Of a stretch of DNA of 64,000 bases, positions 45,286 through 54,935 are shown in pieces (position 1 is the stretch's first letter; every line of letters starts with the position of its first letter). The notes under the pieces are model-generated. The model saw only the letters and a list, made by a program, of their open reading frames with translations, was not told the DNA's origin and searched no databases. A program made the position numbers and the translations under genes. Origin of the DNA: Novacetimonas pomaceti (GTDB taxonomy: Bacteria; Pseudomonadota; Alphaproteobacteria; Acetobacterales; Acetobacteraceae); contig NZ_NOXG01000001.1 in the NCBI RefSeq assembly GCF_003207955.1, forward strand, positions 186,001 through 250,000, written 5' to 3'.

Positions 45286-47412
45286 GTGGTGGATCTCAGG
45301 CAGGAACTTCTGGCGGTTTTCGACGCCGAATATCGCGATCACCTGCGTGTCATCCGCGATCTGCTGAAGGCGGGATGCGGCACGCGCCCGGCGCTGGCGG
45401 AGATTTTCCGCCGCATGCACTCGCTCAAGGGCGCGGCGCGCGCGGTGGAAATCCCCGAGGTGGAGGACATCGCCCATGCTGTCGAGAACCGCCTGTCCAT
45501 CCTGATGGAACGTGGCGGCAGCCTTGATGCGGGCGATATCGCCACGATTGCCCATGCGCTTGATGAAATCGACGGCATCATGGAAACGTCGTCCGCTGCC
45601 GCCCCCCAGGCGGAAGGCACGGTCGAGGAGCGTCCCGCCACCGGCCCGGATGCCGGGGCGGATTCCTATGTTCAGGTGCCGGTCTCCCGCCTTGATGCGC
45701 TGTCGGGGGCGGTGCATGACCTCATGGGTGTTGCCGAACGGCATGACCGGCTGTGGGAACGGCTTGATGACCTGTTGCGTGACATGCGCGCGGTCAGCCA
45801 GGCGCCGCGACAGCTGCAGGCGGATCCGGTCGCGGTGTTTTCGCGCATGACGCGACGGCTGATGGCGATCCGGCGCGAGCATGAACTGATGACCGGGCAG
45901 GGGGATCGCGCCCTCCTGCGGCTTGGGGAGGAAGTGCATGCCGTAAGCCTTGTCCCCGCCGGGACGGTCTTCGGATCGCTCGCCGCGATGGCGCGGCGTA
46001 TCGCGCGCGAACATGGCGGCCCTGATGCGCGGGTGGAAGTACACCTGCGCGGAATGGAGGTGCAGGCCGAACGGCGCGTGATGCAGGCCCTGCGCGATCC
46101 CGTGCTCCACCTGCTGCGCAACGCCATCGTCCATGGCCATGAAAGCCGCGCGCGCAGGCTGCAGGCGGGCAAGCCGGAAACGCAGACGATCACCGTGACC
46201 GTGACGCTGACGGGCGTGCGGCTTCAGGTCAGGGTCAGCGACGACGGGTGTGGCCCCGACCTGAAGGCGATTGCCGCGCGCGCGGTGCGGCAGGGCGTGA
46301 TCCATGTCGATGCGCCGCTCGATGCGCGGCAGCTGCTGGCGCGGGTGTTCGAACCCGGCTTTTCCACCCGCGCGCATGTCGATCACCTTGCAGGTCGCGG
46401 CGTCGGCCTTTCGATCGTGGCGGAGGCCGCGCGCGCGCTGCATGGCACGGTGGCGATGGAACAGGGCCAGCCATGCGGGACGGTCGTGACCCTGACGGTG
46501 CCGGTTTCGCAGCGCCAGCGCACCGTCGTGCTGGTGGAAAACGGGGAACGGATGATCGGCCTGCCGGGCCGGGTGATCCGTCACCTCCTGCGCGTGGCGT
46601 ATGACGACATCCGCATGATCGATGGCTGTCCGTTCGTGGTCCTGCCCCATCCCGACGTGGGGGATCATCCCGCCCGCGCGTCCGGGCCGCCCCCGGCGGA
46701 GGAACTTGCGCCCATCGTGCCCCTGTCGGCGTTCGTGGGCGATGCGGCGGCGGACCTTCCGGTGCGCGGCGGCGCGGTGAGCGTCGCGGTGATGGAGGTC
46801 GATGGCGCCTTGTGCGGCTTTGCCGTCGAACGCATGGTCGAGGTCCGCACGCTGCTGATTTCCGATGCCTCCGCCGTGGGGCTGGACAGTGAACTGGTCC
46901 CCGGCATCGCCTGGCCACGCGAGGACAGGCCGGTTTTCGTCATCAGTCCCGACCGACTGTTCGAACGCTGGCGCGCGCGGGGGGGACGGGCCATGCGCGT
47001 CAGCCTTGCCCCGCCGGCGCAGGCCGCGCCACAGGCGCGCCGCGCGCCGCTGGTGCTGGTGGTCGATGATTCCATCACGACCCGCACCCTGCAGAAAACG
47101 ATCCTTCAGGCCCATGGCTTTGACGTGATGCTGGCGGTGGATGGGGAAGAGGCGCTGATGCTGCTGCTGCAGTCGTCGCGTTCCATCGATGTGGTGGTCA
47201 CGGACGTGGAAATGCCGCGCATGGACGGCTTCGCCCTGCTGGCGGCCATCCGCGCCGACCCGCGGCTGGCGCGGATTCCCGTCGTGCTGATGACGTCGCG
47301 CGATAATGACGAGGAAATCCGGCGCGGGCTGGAGGGGGGCGCGCGCGCCTATATCACGAAACAGAAATTCGATCAGGGCGAACTGGTCGAGACGATACGG
47401 GGGCTGTTGTGA
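45286..47412 (+). CDS. cheA: Hybrid CheA-type histidine kinase with C-terminal receiver (WspE-like)
   Basis: 708 residues. N-terminal Hpt domain with the phosphorylated His45 (FRRMHSLKGAARAVE). There is no P2 domain. Dimerisation and HATPase regions follow (LHLLRNAIVHGHESR, VSDDGCGPDL, GRGVGLSIVAEAARAL), then a CheW-like domain (VVLVENGERMIGLPGRVIRH). A CheY-like receiver closes it (LVVDDSITTRTLQKTIL, phospho-Asp in VVTDVEMPRMDG). This order is that of WspE. GTGA overlap with cheB. Confidence 0.92.
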   Translation: MVDLRQELLAVFDAEYRDHLRVIRDLLKAGCGTRPALAEIFRRMHSLKGAARAVEIPEVEDIAHAVENRLSILMERGGSLDAGDIATIAHALDEIDGIMETSSAAAPQAEGTVEERPATGPDAGADSYVQVPVSRLDALSGAVHDLMGVAERHDRLWERLDDLLRDMRAVSQAPRQLQADPVAVFSRMTRRLMAIRREHELMTGQGDRALLRLGEEVHAVSLVPAGTVFGSLAAMARRIAREHGGPDARVEVHLRGMEVQAERRVMQALRDPVLHLLRNAIVHGHESRARRLQAGKPETQTITVTVTLTGVRLQVRVSDDGCGPDLKAIAARAVRQGVIHVDAPLDARQLLARVFEPGFSTRAHVDHLAGRGVGLSIVAEAARALHGTVAMEQGQPCGTVVTLTVPVSQRQRTVVLVENGERMIGLPGRVIRHLLRVAYDDIRMIDGCPFVVLPHPDVGDHPARASGPPPAEELAPIVPLSAFVGDAAADLPVRGGAVSVAVMEVDGALCGFAVERMVEVRTLLISDASAVGLDSELVPGIAWPREDRPVFVISPDRLFERWRARGGRAMRVSLAPPAQAAPQARRAPLVLVVDDSITTRTLQKTILQAHGFDVMLAVDGEEALMLLLQSSRSIDVVVTDVEMPRMDGFALLAAIRADPRLARIPVVLMTSRDNDEEIRRGLEGGARAYITKQKFDQGELVETIRGLL

Positions 47413-48521
47413 CAAATGTTCCCGTAATCGAGCCGCGTTCCGTGCTGGTGGTGGAGGATTCGGCCGTCCTGCGCCACCTGCTGTCGCACAGCATCCGCAA
47501 TGACCCGCGCCTGCGCCTGGTCGATGCGGTCGAAAGCGCGGAGGAGGCGATCCGCCTTGTCCCGCACCTGCGTCCCGACGTGATCTCCATGGATGTCTGC
47601 CTTCCCGGTATGGACGGGCTGGAGGCGACGCGCTCCATCATGACGCATTGCCCCACCCCGATCGTCATCGTCAGCGACGCGCTGGACGCGCAGGTTTCGA
47701 TGAATGCGCTGCGTTCCGGTGCGCTGGCGGTGATTGAAAAGCCACGGGGCCTGACCTCCGATGCTGGCCGCGCCGCCGTGCGCGCCATTACCACGCAGCT
47801 GTATATCATGAGCCAGGTGCCCGTGATCCGCCGCCGCCTGATGATGGCCGAGGCGCTGCCCCAGGTCGGGGCCATGGTCACGCCATGGCCGGTCCAGCCG
47901 CGCCTGCTGGCCCTTGCGGCCTCCACCGGCGGCCCGCGCGCCTTCGCGCAGGTGCTGGGCGCGCTGCCGGTGGACTTCCCCATTCCTGTCGTGGTGGTCC
48001 AGCATATGGGCGGACCGTTCATGGAGGGGTTCGCCCACTGGCTGGACCAGCAGGTGCCCATGTCCGTCTCGGTCGCGTCGCACGGGGAAACCCTGCGGCC
48101 GGGGCATGTCCATGTCGCGCCGGGGGACCGGCACCTGACGGTGGGTACCGGGGGGGAGGCGATCCTGATGGATACCCCGCCGGTACAGGGGCAGCGGCCG
48201 TCAGCCTCGATCCTGTTTTCCTCGGTCGCGCGCGTTTTCGGCAGGAACGCCATCGGCGTGCTGATGACCGGCATGGGGGAAGACGGGGCGCAGGGCCTGG
48301 GCGACGTGCGGCGCGCGGGGGCGTATACCATTACCGAGGACCGAAGCACGGCGGTCATCCACGGCATGCCCGGCGCGGCGGAGCGGAGCGGAGCGACCTG
48401 CATCAGCCTGCCATTGCCCGAAATCGCCCCGCATGTCGCCCGGATCATCGCCGACAGCGCCGTGTCGCCCGACATGCGCCCGCCATTGCCCGGCCGCCAG
48501 CCACCACGGAACATGACCTGA
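47409..48521 (+). CDS. cheB: CheB-type receptor methylesterase/response regulator (WspF-like)
   Basis: 370 residues. Receiver domain with VLVVEDSAVLRHLLS and phospho-Asp in ISMDVCLPGMDG. The methylesterase domain follows, with its catalytic triad: Ser in AASTGGP, His in VVQHMGGPF, and Asp in MTGMGEDGA. It resets receptor methylation against CheR. GTG start overlaps cheA. Confidence 0.93.
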   Translation: MTNVPVIEPRSVLVVEDSAVLRHLLSHSIRNDPRLRLVDAVESAEEAIRLVPHLRPDVISMDVCLPGMDGLEATRSIMTHCPTPIVIVSDALDAQVSMNALRSGALAVIEKPRGLTSDAGRAAVRAITTQLYIMSQVPVIRRRLMMAEALPQVGAMVTPWPVQPRLLALAASTGGPRAFAQVLGALPVDFPIPVVVVQHMGGPFMEGFAHWLDQQVPMSVSVASHGETLRPGHVHVAPGDRHLTVGTGGEAILMDTPPVQGQRPSASILFSSVARVFGRNAIGVLMTGMGEDGAQGLGDVRRAGAYTITEDRSTAVIHGMPGAAERSGATCISLPLPEIAPHVARIIADSAVSPDMRPPLPGRQPPRNMT

Positions 48522-48523
48522 GC

Positions 48524-50374
48524 ATGACCATACAGCCCGATGATGACCGCGCCGCCAACGTCCTGCTGGTGGAAGATTCCGATACGCAGGCCCTGCGCAT
48601 CCGCCGCATGCTGCAGGGGCACGGCTTTACCGTCGAACGCGTCGCGAGTGGCGAGGCGGCACTTGATACGCTCGATACCCGCATCCCCGACCTCGTGATC
48701 GCGGATTACCACCTGCCGGGCATGAACGGGGGGCAACTGGCGCGGCAGCTGCGCATGAACGCCGTAACGCGCACCATACCTGTCCTGATCCTGACGGAAG
48801 GGATCGAGCCGGGGCTGGAGCGCGAGGGACTGGAAAGCGGCGCCGACGCCTATGTGCCGAAATCCTCCGACTCCGCGCTGATCGTCTTTCGCATCCGCGC
48901 GCTGCTGCGTGAATATGCAGGCAACGTGCAGGCCCGGCCCGGCCGCGTCTTCCGCCGCGCGCGCATCCTTGTCGTCACGCAGCGCCACGATGCCGCGACC
49001 ACCATCGGGGCGGAGGTCCCGGCCCTGATCGACCTGTTGCAGCGCGACGGGCACATCGTGACCATCTGTGACGACCCGGCGCATTTTGACCGCAGGACCC
49101 TGCTGGACCCCGAACGCGCGCCCGACTGCGTCGTGGTCGACCTTATGCCGGGGAAATTCGACGGGGTGGAGTTCTGCCGCAGGCTTGATGAACTGCGTCA
49201 GGAGGTGCTGATGCGCGGCGGCGTGCCATTGCGCATCCTGGCCATCAGCCCGCCATGCCCGGACGAGCGCGAGTTTTCCGCCCGGGTGTTTGAGACGGGC
49301 GTGGACGACCTTGTCCCCGACGATGTCGCGCCATCCGTGCTGGCGCTGCGCATCAGGGTGCTGGTGCGGCGCAAGCTGCTGCAGGACGACGTGCGGCGCA
49401 TAGAGGTGGAGCGGCAGAACCGCGAAATCGCCATCAAGAGCGCGCGGGCCGAAGCCGCGGCGATCGCGTCCAAGGCCTCCCTGGCGGAGGCGCTGGAACA
49501 GGCCAACCGCGAACTGGCGGACGCCAACCGCAAGCTGATCGAGACGCAGGGCAAGCTGGTCCAGACCGCCAAGATGGCGTCGCTGGGTGAACTGGTGGCC
49601 GGGATCGCGCACGAAATCAACAACCCGCTGGCCTTCATCCTGGCGCACAAGGATACGGTCGCGCGCGGGCTGGACCGCGTGATGGGACTGGAAAACGCGT
49701 CCACCGATGCGGAACGCGAAGGACGCGCCGCGATCCTGCGCAAATGTCGCGACCGCGTGGCGTCGATGAACCTCGGGCTGCGGCGCATCCAGAACCTTGT
49801 CCTGAACCTGCGCAAATTTTCGCGACTGGACGAAGGGCTGTTCCAGGTCATCGACGTGCCGGAGGCGCTGGAGACGGTGCTGGCGCTGCTGACGCAGAAA
49901 CTGGGCAATGGCATCGTCGTGCACCGCGACTATGCCGCGCCGGAGCGGCTGTACTGCCAGGCGGCGCTGCTCAATCAGGTCATCATGAATATTATCAGCA
50001 ATGCCGCCGATGCAATCCTGGAGGCGGCGGGACGTGATAACCCTCTGACGGATACTCCGGCGCAGGGCCGGATCGATATTCGCACCGAGCTGCGGCATGA
50101 CGCCGAAAGGGGTGCGGTCGATTACGTTTTCACGATTTCGGATACCGGTCCGGGCGTCGCGCCAGAGGTGCAGGAACGCATCTTCGAGCCATTTTTCACC
50201 ACCAAGCCGGTGGGGGCGGGCACGGGGCTGGGCCTTGCGATCGCCTATGGCGTGGTGCAGGCCCATCATGGAACGCTGATGGTCGCCAACCGTCCCGAAG
50301 GCGGGGCGCTGTTCACGATTTCAGTGCCGTGGCACGCGCAGGATTCCGAAGACGGGCAGGAAAGGCAGCCATGA
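48524..50374 (+). CDS. Two-receiver sensor histidine kinase at the end of the chemosensory operon
   Basis: 616 residues. First receiver: VLLVEDSDTQALRIRRML, phospho-Asp in LVIADYHLPGMNG. Second receiver-like domain: ARILVVTQRHDAATT, with Asp in VVVDLMPGKFDG; the N-terminal acidic pair is missing, so it may be degenerate. A coiled coil (LAEALEQANRELADANRKL) leads into HisKA (GELVAGIAHEINNPL) and HATPase with DTGPGVAPE and GTGLGLAIAYG. It starts three bases after cheB. It takes the operon place usually held by the diguanylate cyclase WspR, and is a candidate output or relay for the array. Confidence 0.9.
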   Translation: MTIQPDDDRAANVLLVEDSDTQALRIRRMLQGHGFTVERVASGEAALDTLDTRIPDLVIADYHLPGMNGGQLARQLRMNAVTRTIPVLILTEGIEPGLEREGLESGADAYVPKSSDSALIVFRIRALLREYAGNVQARPGRVFRRARILVVTQRHDAATTIGAEVPALIDLLQRDGHIVTICDDPAHFDRRTLLDPERAPDCVVVDLMPGKFDGVEFCRRLDELRQEVLMRGGVPLRILAISPPCPDEREFSARVFETGVDDLVPDDVAPSVLALRIRVLVRRKLLQDDVRRIEVERQNREIAIKSARAEAAAIASKASLAEALEQANRELADANRKLIETQGKLVQTAKMASLGELVAGIAHEINNPLAFILAHKDTVARGLDRVMGLENASTDAEREGRAAILRKCRDRVASMNLGLRRIQNLVLNLRKFSRLDEGLFQVIDVPEALETVLALLTQKLGNGIVVHRDYAAPERLYCQAALLNQVIMNIISNAADAILEAAGRDNPLTDTPAQGRIDIRTELRHDAERGAVDYVFTISDTGPGVAPEVQERIFEPFFTTKPVGAGTGLGLAIAYGVVQAHHGTLMVANRPEGGALFTISVPWHAQDSEDGQERQP

Positions 50375-50390
50375 TGGGAAAGAACAGGGT

Positions 50391-52334
50391 ATGACACAGC
50401 AGGCCGCGCGTCCCGTCGTCCTGCTGGTGGATGACGAACCCGAAATCCTTGTCGCCCTGACCGACCTGCTGGAGGACGCATTTACCGTCATCTCCACGGT
50501 TTCCCCGGTGGAGGCGCTGGAGATACTGGCGCGGCGCAATGATGTCGATGTCATCGTGTCCGACCAGCGGATGCCGGAAATGGGCGGCGACGTCATGCTG
50601 GCCCGCGCCCGCGAAATCAGCGACGCGCAGGCGATCCTGCTGACGGGATATGCCGATATCGGGGCGGTGGCCGCCGCCCTGAACCAGGGACGCATTTCGT
50701 TCTATTCCCACAAGCCGTGGGATCCCGACGCCCTGCGCGCGATGATCGTCCAGGCGGCGGACTATCACCGGCTGGAGCGAGAGCTGCGCACGGAACGCCA
50801 GCTGCTGCACGGGCTGCTCAACAACCTGCGCGCCGGTCTGGGGTTCAAGGATTCGCAGGGGCGTTTCGTGCGGATCAACCATCAGGCCGCCGATTTCTAT
50901 GACCGCGACGTCGCGGACTGCCTTGGCCAGCGTGAGGAGGACCTGTGCGATCCGGCGCTGCTGCCGGCCCTGCGCATGGCGGAGGAACGCATGCGCGCCG
51001 AGGGGCGTGACGAGGCGGCGGTCGAGCTTCCGGCGCAGGTCGGGCGCAACCATGGCCGCTGGCGGGGGTTCACGCGCGTCGTGCTGGACGATTCCGACAG
51101 CAGCGATGTCTATTCCGTGGTCATCAACCGCGACATCACCCGCCAGCAGGAAATGGAAGGCCGCCTGCGCCAGGCGGAAAAGATGCAGGCCCTCGGCACC
51201 ATGGCGGGGGGCATCGCCCATGATTTCAACAACCTCCTGACCGCGGTGCTGGGGTCGCTGGAACTGGCCCACGAGATGCTGCCGCCGGAGGAGGGCGCGG
51301 TGCTGCGCCTGCTTGACAATGCCACGGCGGCGGCGCGTCGCGGCGCGTCGCTGACGCGGCGGCTGCTCAATTTCAGCCGCCCGCGTGACCTGAGCCTCGA
51401 GCCGATCGACGTGAACGCGCTGCTGCATGGCATGAAGGACCTGCTGGCCCAGACGGTGGTGTCGCGGCAGGACAAGGCGCTGGCGACGCCATGTTCCATC
51501 GTGGTCGACACGGCGGCGTCCGACGGGATGCTGCCGCCGGTCTGCACCGATGCGGGGCAGCTGGAACTGGCGGTGCTCAACCTGTGCATCAACGCGGTGG
51601 ACGCGATGCCCAATGGCGGCGTCATCCGCGTCTCCTCCGCCCTCAAGCGCGTGCGCGAGGTGGTGGCGGGCACCAACCTCGTGCCCGGAAGCTATGTCAT
51701 GGTCTCGGTGCAGGACCAGGGCGTGGGCATGTCGGAAGAAACGCTGGCGCGCGTGTTCGAGCCCTTTTTCACCACCAAGGATGTCGGGCGCGGCACCGGC
51801 CTTGGCCTGTCGATGATCTATGGCTTCGTCCGCCATGTCGGGGGGGAGGTGCAGGTCCACAGCACGCCGGGCGAGGGGACGCGTGTCGATCTGTGCCTGC
51901 CGGTGCAGGACGGGACGGCGCGCGCCGAAACGACGGAGGAGCCGGGCATTACGACCATGCCCGACCGGCCCCTGCGCATCATGGTGGTCGATGACGAACC
52001 GGGGGTCCGCGCGGTGACGGCGGGCTTCCTGCGCGCGCGCGGGCACGAGGTGCATGACTATCCCGGCGGCAGGGCCGCCGTCGCGGCGCTGGAGGCGGGG
52101 CTGGGGCCGCTGGACCTTGTGATCATGGACGTGATGATGCCCGAAATGGGCGGGCAGGAAACGGCGCACAGGCTGCAGGCGATCCAGCCGGACCTCAGGG
52201 TGCTGTATCTTACGGGTTACGCCAACCTCGGTGCCCTGCCAAAAGGGGGCAATGTCATGCACAAGCCCTTTACGCGCGCGGGACTGGCCGAACATATCGG
52301 GCGGATCATGCGTGGCGGTGCTTCCACCGCATAA
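50391..52334 (+). CDS. Hybrid histidine kinase: REC-PAS-HisKA-HATPase-REC
   Basis: 647 residues. N-terminal receiver (VLLVDDEPEILVALTDLL, phospho-Asp in VIVSDQRMPEMGG, ending FYSHKPWDPDALR). A PAS domain follows (LLNNLRAGLGFKDSQGRFVR). HisKA has His in GTMAGGIAHDFNNLL, then HATPase (VQDQGVGMSEE, GRGTGLGLSMIYGF). The C-terminal receiver has LRIMVVDDEPGVRAV and LVIMDVMMPEMGGQET. It starts 16 bases after the preceding kinase. The two kinases together could form a phosphorelay, but no DNA-binding or GGDEF output is present in the cluster. Confidence 0.92.
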   Translation: MTQQAARPVVLLVDDEPEILVALTDLLEDAFTVISTVSPVEALEILARRNDVDVIVSDQRMPEMGGDVMLARAREISDAQAILLTGYADIGAVAAALNQGRISFYSHKPWDPDALRAMIVQAADYHRLERELRTERQLLHGLLNNLRAGLGFKDSQGRFVRINHQAADFYDRDVADCLGQREEDLCDPALLPALRMAEERMRAEGRDEAAVELPAQVGRNHGRWRGFTRVVLDDSDSSDVYSVVINRDITRQQEMEGRLRQAEKMQALGTMAGGIAHDFNNLLTAVLGSLELAHEMLPPEEGAVLRLLDNATAAARRGASLTRRLLNFSRPRDLSLEPIDVNALLHGMKDLLAQTVVSRQDKALATPCSIVVDTAASDGMLPPVCTDAGQLELAVLNLCINAVDAMPNGGVIRVSSALKRVREVVAGTNLVPGSYVMVSVQDQGVGMSEETLARVFEPFFTTKDVGRGTGLGLSMIYGFVRHVGGEVQVHSTPGEGTRVDLCLPVQDGTARAETTEEPGITTMPDRPLRIMVVDDEPGVRAVTAGFLRARGHEVHDYPGGRAAVAALEAGLGPLDLVIMDVMMPEMGGQETAHRLQAIQPDLRVLYLTGYANLGALPKGGNVMHKPFTRAGLAEHIGRIMRGGASTA

Positions 52335-52395
52335 GGATGCACGGTCGCGCCAATGCCTCTTGTGCTATGGGGGAAAGCTCCTATTTCTTCATGAT

Positions 52396-52989
52396 ATGCA
52401 AGATCATCATGTAAATCCCCACGATCCGATTGGCTGGCACGGCACGACCATCCTGTGCGTGCGGCGTGATAACCAGGTGGCGATGGCAGGCGACGGCCAG
52501 GTGACGCTGGGCGCGACCGTCATCAAGGGCAACGCGCGCAAGGTGCGCCGCATCGGCCCGTCTGGCGACATCCTTGCCGGCTTTGCCGGGGCGACCGCCG
52601 ATGCCTTCACGTTGCTCGAACGGTTGGAGGGCAAGCTGGAACGCTATCCCAACCAGCTGGAGCGCGCATGCGTCGAACTGGCGAAAGACTGGCGCACCGA
52701 CCGCTATCTGCGGCGGCTTGAGGCCATGATGGCCGTCGCCGACGCGCACCATTCCTATACCCTGACGGGCAATGGCGACGTGCTGGAACCCGAAGACGGC
52801 ATCATCGCCATCGGTTCTGGCGGGAATTACGCCCTGTCGGCCGCGCGCGCGCTGCTGGGGATCGAGGGGCTGGGCGCGCGGGAAATCGCGCAGCGTTCCA
52901 TGAAGATCGCGGGCGATATCTGCGTCTATACGAATCATTCCGTCATCGTGGAAACGCTGGGCGGCGATACGGACAAGGCAGAGGCATGA
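52396..52989 (+). CDS. hslV: ATP-dependent protease peptidase subunit HslV (ClpQ)
   Basis: Proteasome-like threonine peptidase, 197 residues. The mature N-terminus is expected at Thr17 (WHG-TTILCVRR), so residues 1-16 would be removed; such leaders are common in alphaproteobacterial HslV. Other motifs are VAMAGDGQVTLG, KGNARKVRRI, FAGATADAFTLLERLE and AIGSGGNYALSAARAL. It starts 61 bases after the kinase gene and overlaps hslU. Confidence 0.96.
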   Translation: MQDHHVNPHDPIGWHGTTILCVRRDNQVAMAGDGQVTLGATVIKGNARKVRRIGPSGDILAGFAGATADAFTLLERLEGKLERYPNQLERACVELAKDWRTDRYLRRLEAMMAVADAHHSYTLTGNGDVLEPEDGIIAIGSGGNYALSAARALLGIEGLGAREIAQRSMKIAGDICVYTNHSVIVETLGGDTDKAEA

Positions 52990-54305
52990 TGGAAATCCCC
53001 AATCATTCCCCCCGGGAAATCGTCTCGGAACTCGATCGCTTCATCATCGGGCAGACGGATGCCAAGCGCGCGGTGGCCATCGCGCTGCGCAACCGCTGGC
53101 GTCGCGCGCAGCTGCCCGAGGGCCTGCGCGAGGAGGTCGTGCCCAAGAATATCCTGATGATCGGCCCGACAGGCTGCGGCAAGACCGAAATCGCCCGTCG
53201 CCTGGCGCGTCTGGCGCAGGCGCCTTTCCTGAAGGTCGAGGCGACGAAGTTCACCGAGGTCGGCTATGTCGGGCGCGATGTCGAAAGCATCGTGCGTGAC
53301 CTTGTCGAGGTATCGATCAACATGCTGCGTGACCTGCGGCGCAAGGACGTGCAGGCCAAGGCCGAAATGGCGGCGGAAAACAGCCTGCTTGACGCGCTGG
53401 TGGGCGAGGGTGCTTCCGCCGATACCCGCAACAAGTTCCGCCGCATGCTGCGCAACGGGGAGCTTGAGGCCAAGGAAGTCGAGATTTCGGTGACCGAGGG
53501 GCCGTCCCCGTCCGGGCAGGCGGACATGCCGAACATGACGCCGGGCACGGTCATCAACTTCTCCGACATGATGAAGGGCTTCATGAACCGCATGCCCCAG
53601 CGCCGTCGCATGACGGTGGCGGAGGCCCGCGCCGCCCTGACGCGCGAGGAGGCGGACAAGATGCTCGATACCGAGGCCCTGACGCATGAGGCGGTGGCCC
53701 ATGCGCAGGACCATGGCATCGTCTTCCTTGATGAAATCGACAAGGTGTGCGCCCGCGCGGCCGAAGGCGGGACGCGCGGCGGCGATGTCTCGCGCGAGGG
53801 GGTGCAGCGCGACCTGCTGCCCCTGATCGAGGGGACGACGGTTTCGACCAAGTACGGCCCCGTGCGCACGGATCATATCCTGTTCATTGCCTCGGGCGCG
53901 TTCCATATCGCCAAGCCTTCGGACCTGCTGCCGGAACTGCAGGGACGCCTGCCCATCCGCGTGGAACTGTCGTCCCTGACGCGCCAGGACCTGCGCCGCA
54001 TCCTGACGGAGCCGGAACATTCGCTGCTGACACAGTACACGGCCCTGCTGGGTACGGAAAAGGTGGATCTGCGCTTTACCGACGACGCGGTGGAGGCACT
54101 GGCCGAACTGGCCGCCGACATCAACGAACGGGTGGAGAATATCGGCGCGCGCAGGCTGGCGACCGTGATCGAGCGCCTGCTGGAGGAGGTTTCCTTTACC
54201 GCGACCGACCGCAGCGGGCAGACGGTGGAAATCACGGCCGCCGATGTTCAGGAAAAAGTCGCACCATTGGCGCGCAAGGGTGATCTGAGCCGCTTTATCC
54301 TGTAA
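52986..54305 (+). CDS. hslU: ATP-dependent protease ATPase subunit HslU (ClpY)
   Basis: AAA+ unfoldase for HslV. 439 residues. SPREIVSELDRFIIGQ, Walker A GPTGCGKT, the pore loop GYVGRDVESI, the intermediate I-domain (about 110-240), Walker B IVFLDEIDKV, and the C-terminal ATVIERLLEEVSF region, ending DLSRFIL. ATGA overlap with hslV; a second ATG three bases on is also possible. Confidence 0.97.
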   Translation: MMEIPNHSPREIVSELDRFIIGQTDAKRAVAIALRNRWRRAQLPEGLREEVVPKNILMIGPTGCGKTEIARRLARLAQAPFLKVEATKFTEVGYVGRDVESIVRDLVEVSINMLRDLRRKDVQAKAEMAAENSLLDALVGEGASADTRNKFRRMLRNGELEAKEVEISVTEGPSPSGQADMPNMTPGTVINFSDMMKGFMNRMPQRRRMTVAEARAALTREEADKMLDTEALTHEAVAHAQDHGIVFLDEIDKVCARAAEGGTRGGDVSREGVQRDLLPLIEGTTVSTKYGPVRTDHILFIASGAFHIAKPSDLLPELQGRLPIRVELSSLTRQDLRRILTEPEHSLLTQYTALLGTEKVDLRFTDDAVEALAELAADINERVENIGARRLATVIERLLEEVSFTATDRSGQTVEITAADVQEKVAPLARKGDLSRFIL

Positions 54306-54329
54306 TTTCATGCTAACCAGACCGGTGAT

Positions 54330-54358
54330 CGTCCCCGCCCGCCGCGCGGGAGGGGACG
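54330..54358 (+). terminator. Strong GC hairpin after hslU
   Basis: Stem of CGTCCCC then CCCGC pairing with GCGGG then GGGGACG, with one mismatch and a three-base loop, 25 bases after the hslU stop. No T-run follows. It may end hslVU transcripts or stabilise them. Confidence 0.5.
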
Positions 54359-54414
54359 TGAAACCGGACGTGCAGGGACGGGGCGGCGATGGTGCCGCCC
54401 CCTTGGGAAAGAAG

Positions 54415-54861
54415 ATGACGGATCCATTCGTAAAGCCCGAAGACGATACAGCGGCGGACGCGATCGCGGCGATTGCCGATGAACTCTCGCTGTTCGATGA
54501 CTGGATGGACCGTTACCAGTACATCATCGAACTTGGCCGCAAGCTGCCGCCATTCCCCAAGGAATGGACCAACGACGCCCATCGCGTTCCCGGCTGCCAG
54601 AGCCAGGTCTGGCTGGAGGCCAGGCAGGAAGGCGATGCCCTGTTTTTCGCCGGGGCCTCGGACGCAGCCATTGTCTCGGGGCTGGTGGCGCTGCTGCTGC
54701 GGGTCTATTCCGGGCGCAGCAGGGCGGAAATCCTTGGGACCGATCCGGCCTTCCTGCGCGAACTGGGGCTGGTGCAGGCGCTGTCCACCAACCGTGGCAA
54801 CGGGGTGGAGGCCATGGCCCGCGCCATCCGCAAGGCGGCTTCCATGCAGGACGCCTGCTGA
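54415..54861 (+). CDS. sufE: Cysteine desulfuration protein SufE
   Basis: Sulphur acceptor that stimulates SufS in Fe-S cluster assembly. 148 residues. ELSLFDDWMDRYQYIIELGRKLP and the active-site loop VPGCQSQVW with the persulphide Cys are clear, as is LVALLLRVYSGRSRAEIL. ATG at 54415 follows GGGAAAG. The rest of the suf cluster is not in the window. Confidence 0.94.
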   Translation: MTDPFVKPEDDTAADAIAAIADELSLFDDWMDRYQYIIELGRKLPPFPKEWTNDAHRVPGCQSQVWLEARQEGDALFFAGASDAAIVSGLVALLLRVYSGRSRAEILGTDPAFLRELGLVQALSTNRGNGVEAMARAIRKAASMQDAC

Positions 54862-54880
54862 TCGCGTGAACGCGATGAAT

Positions 54881-54913
54881 GTCTGAAGATGGGGGTGCGA
54901 TCCGCCTTCAGAC
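54881..54913. terminator. Convergent terminator-like inverted repeat between sufE and copZ
   Basis: A perfect 8-bp repeat GTCTGAAG / CTTCAGAC separated by 17 bases, in the 74-base gap between convergent genes. A second short perfect hairpin (GGCCG-GGCG-CGGCC, 54921-54934) sits right after the copZ stop. Confidence 0.4.
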
Positions 54914-54935
54914 CCTTGGTGGCCGGGCGCGGCCT

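Noticed and set aside
47354..50269. A 971-codon open frame antisense to cheB and the first hybrid kinase
   Set aside because: Long only because of GC-rich codon structure; the sense genes have clear catalytic motifs.
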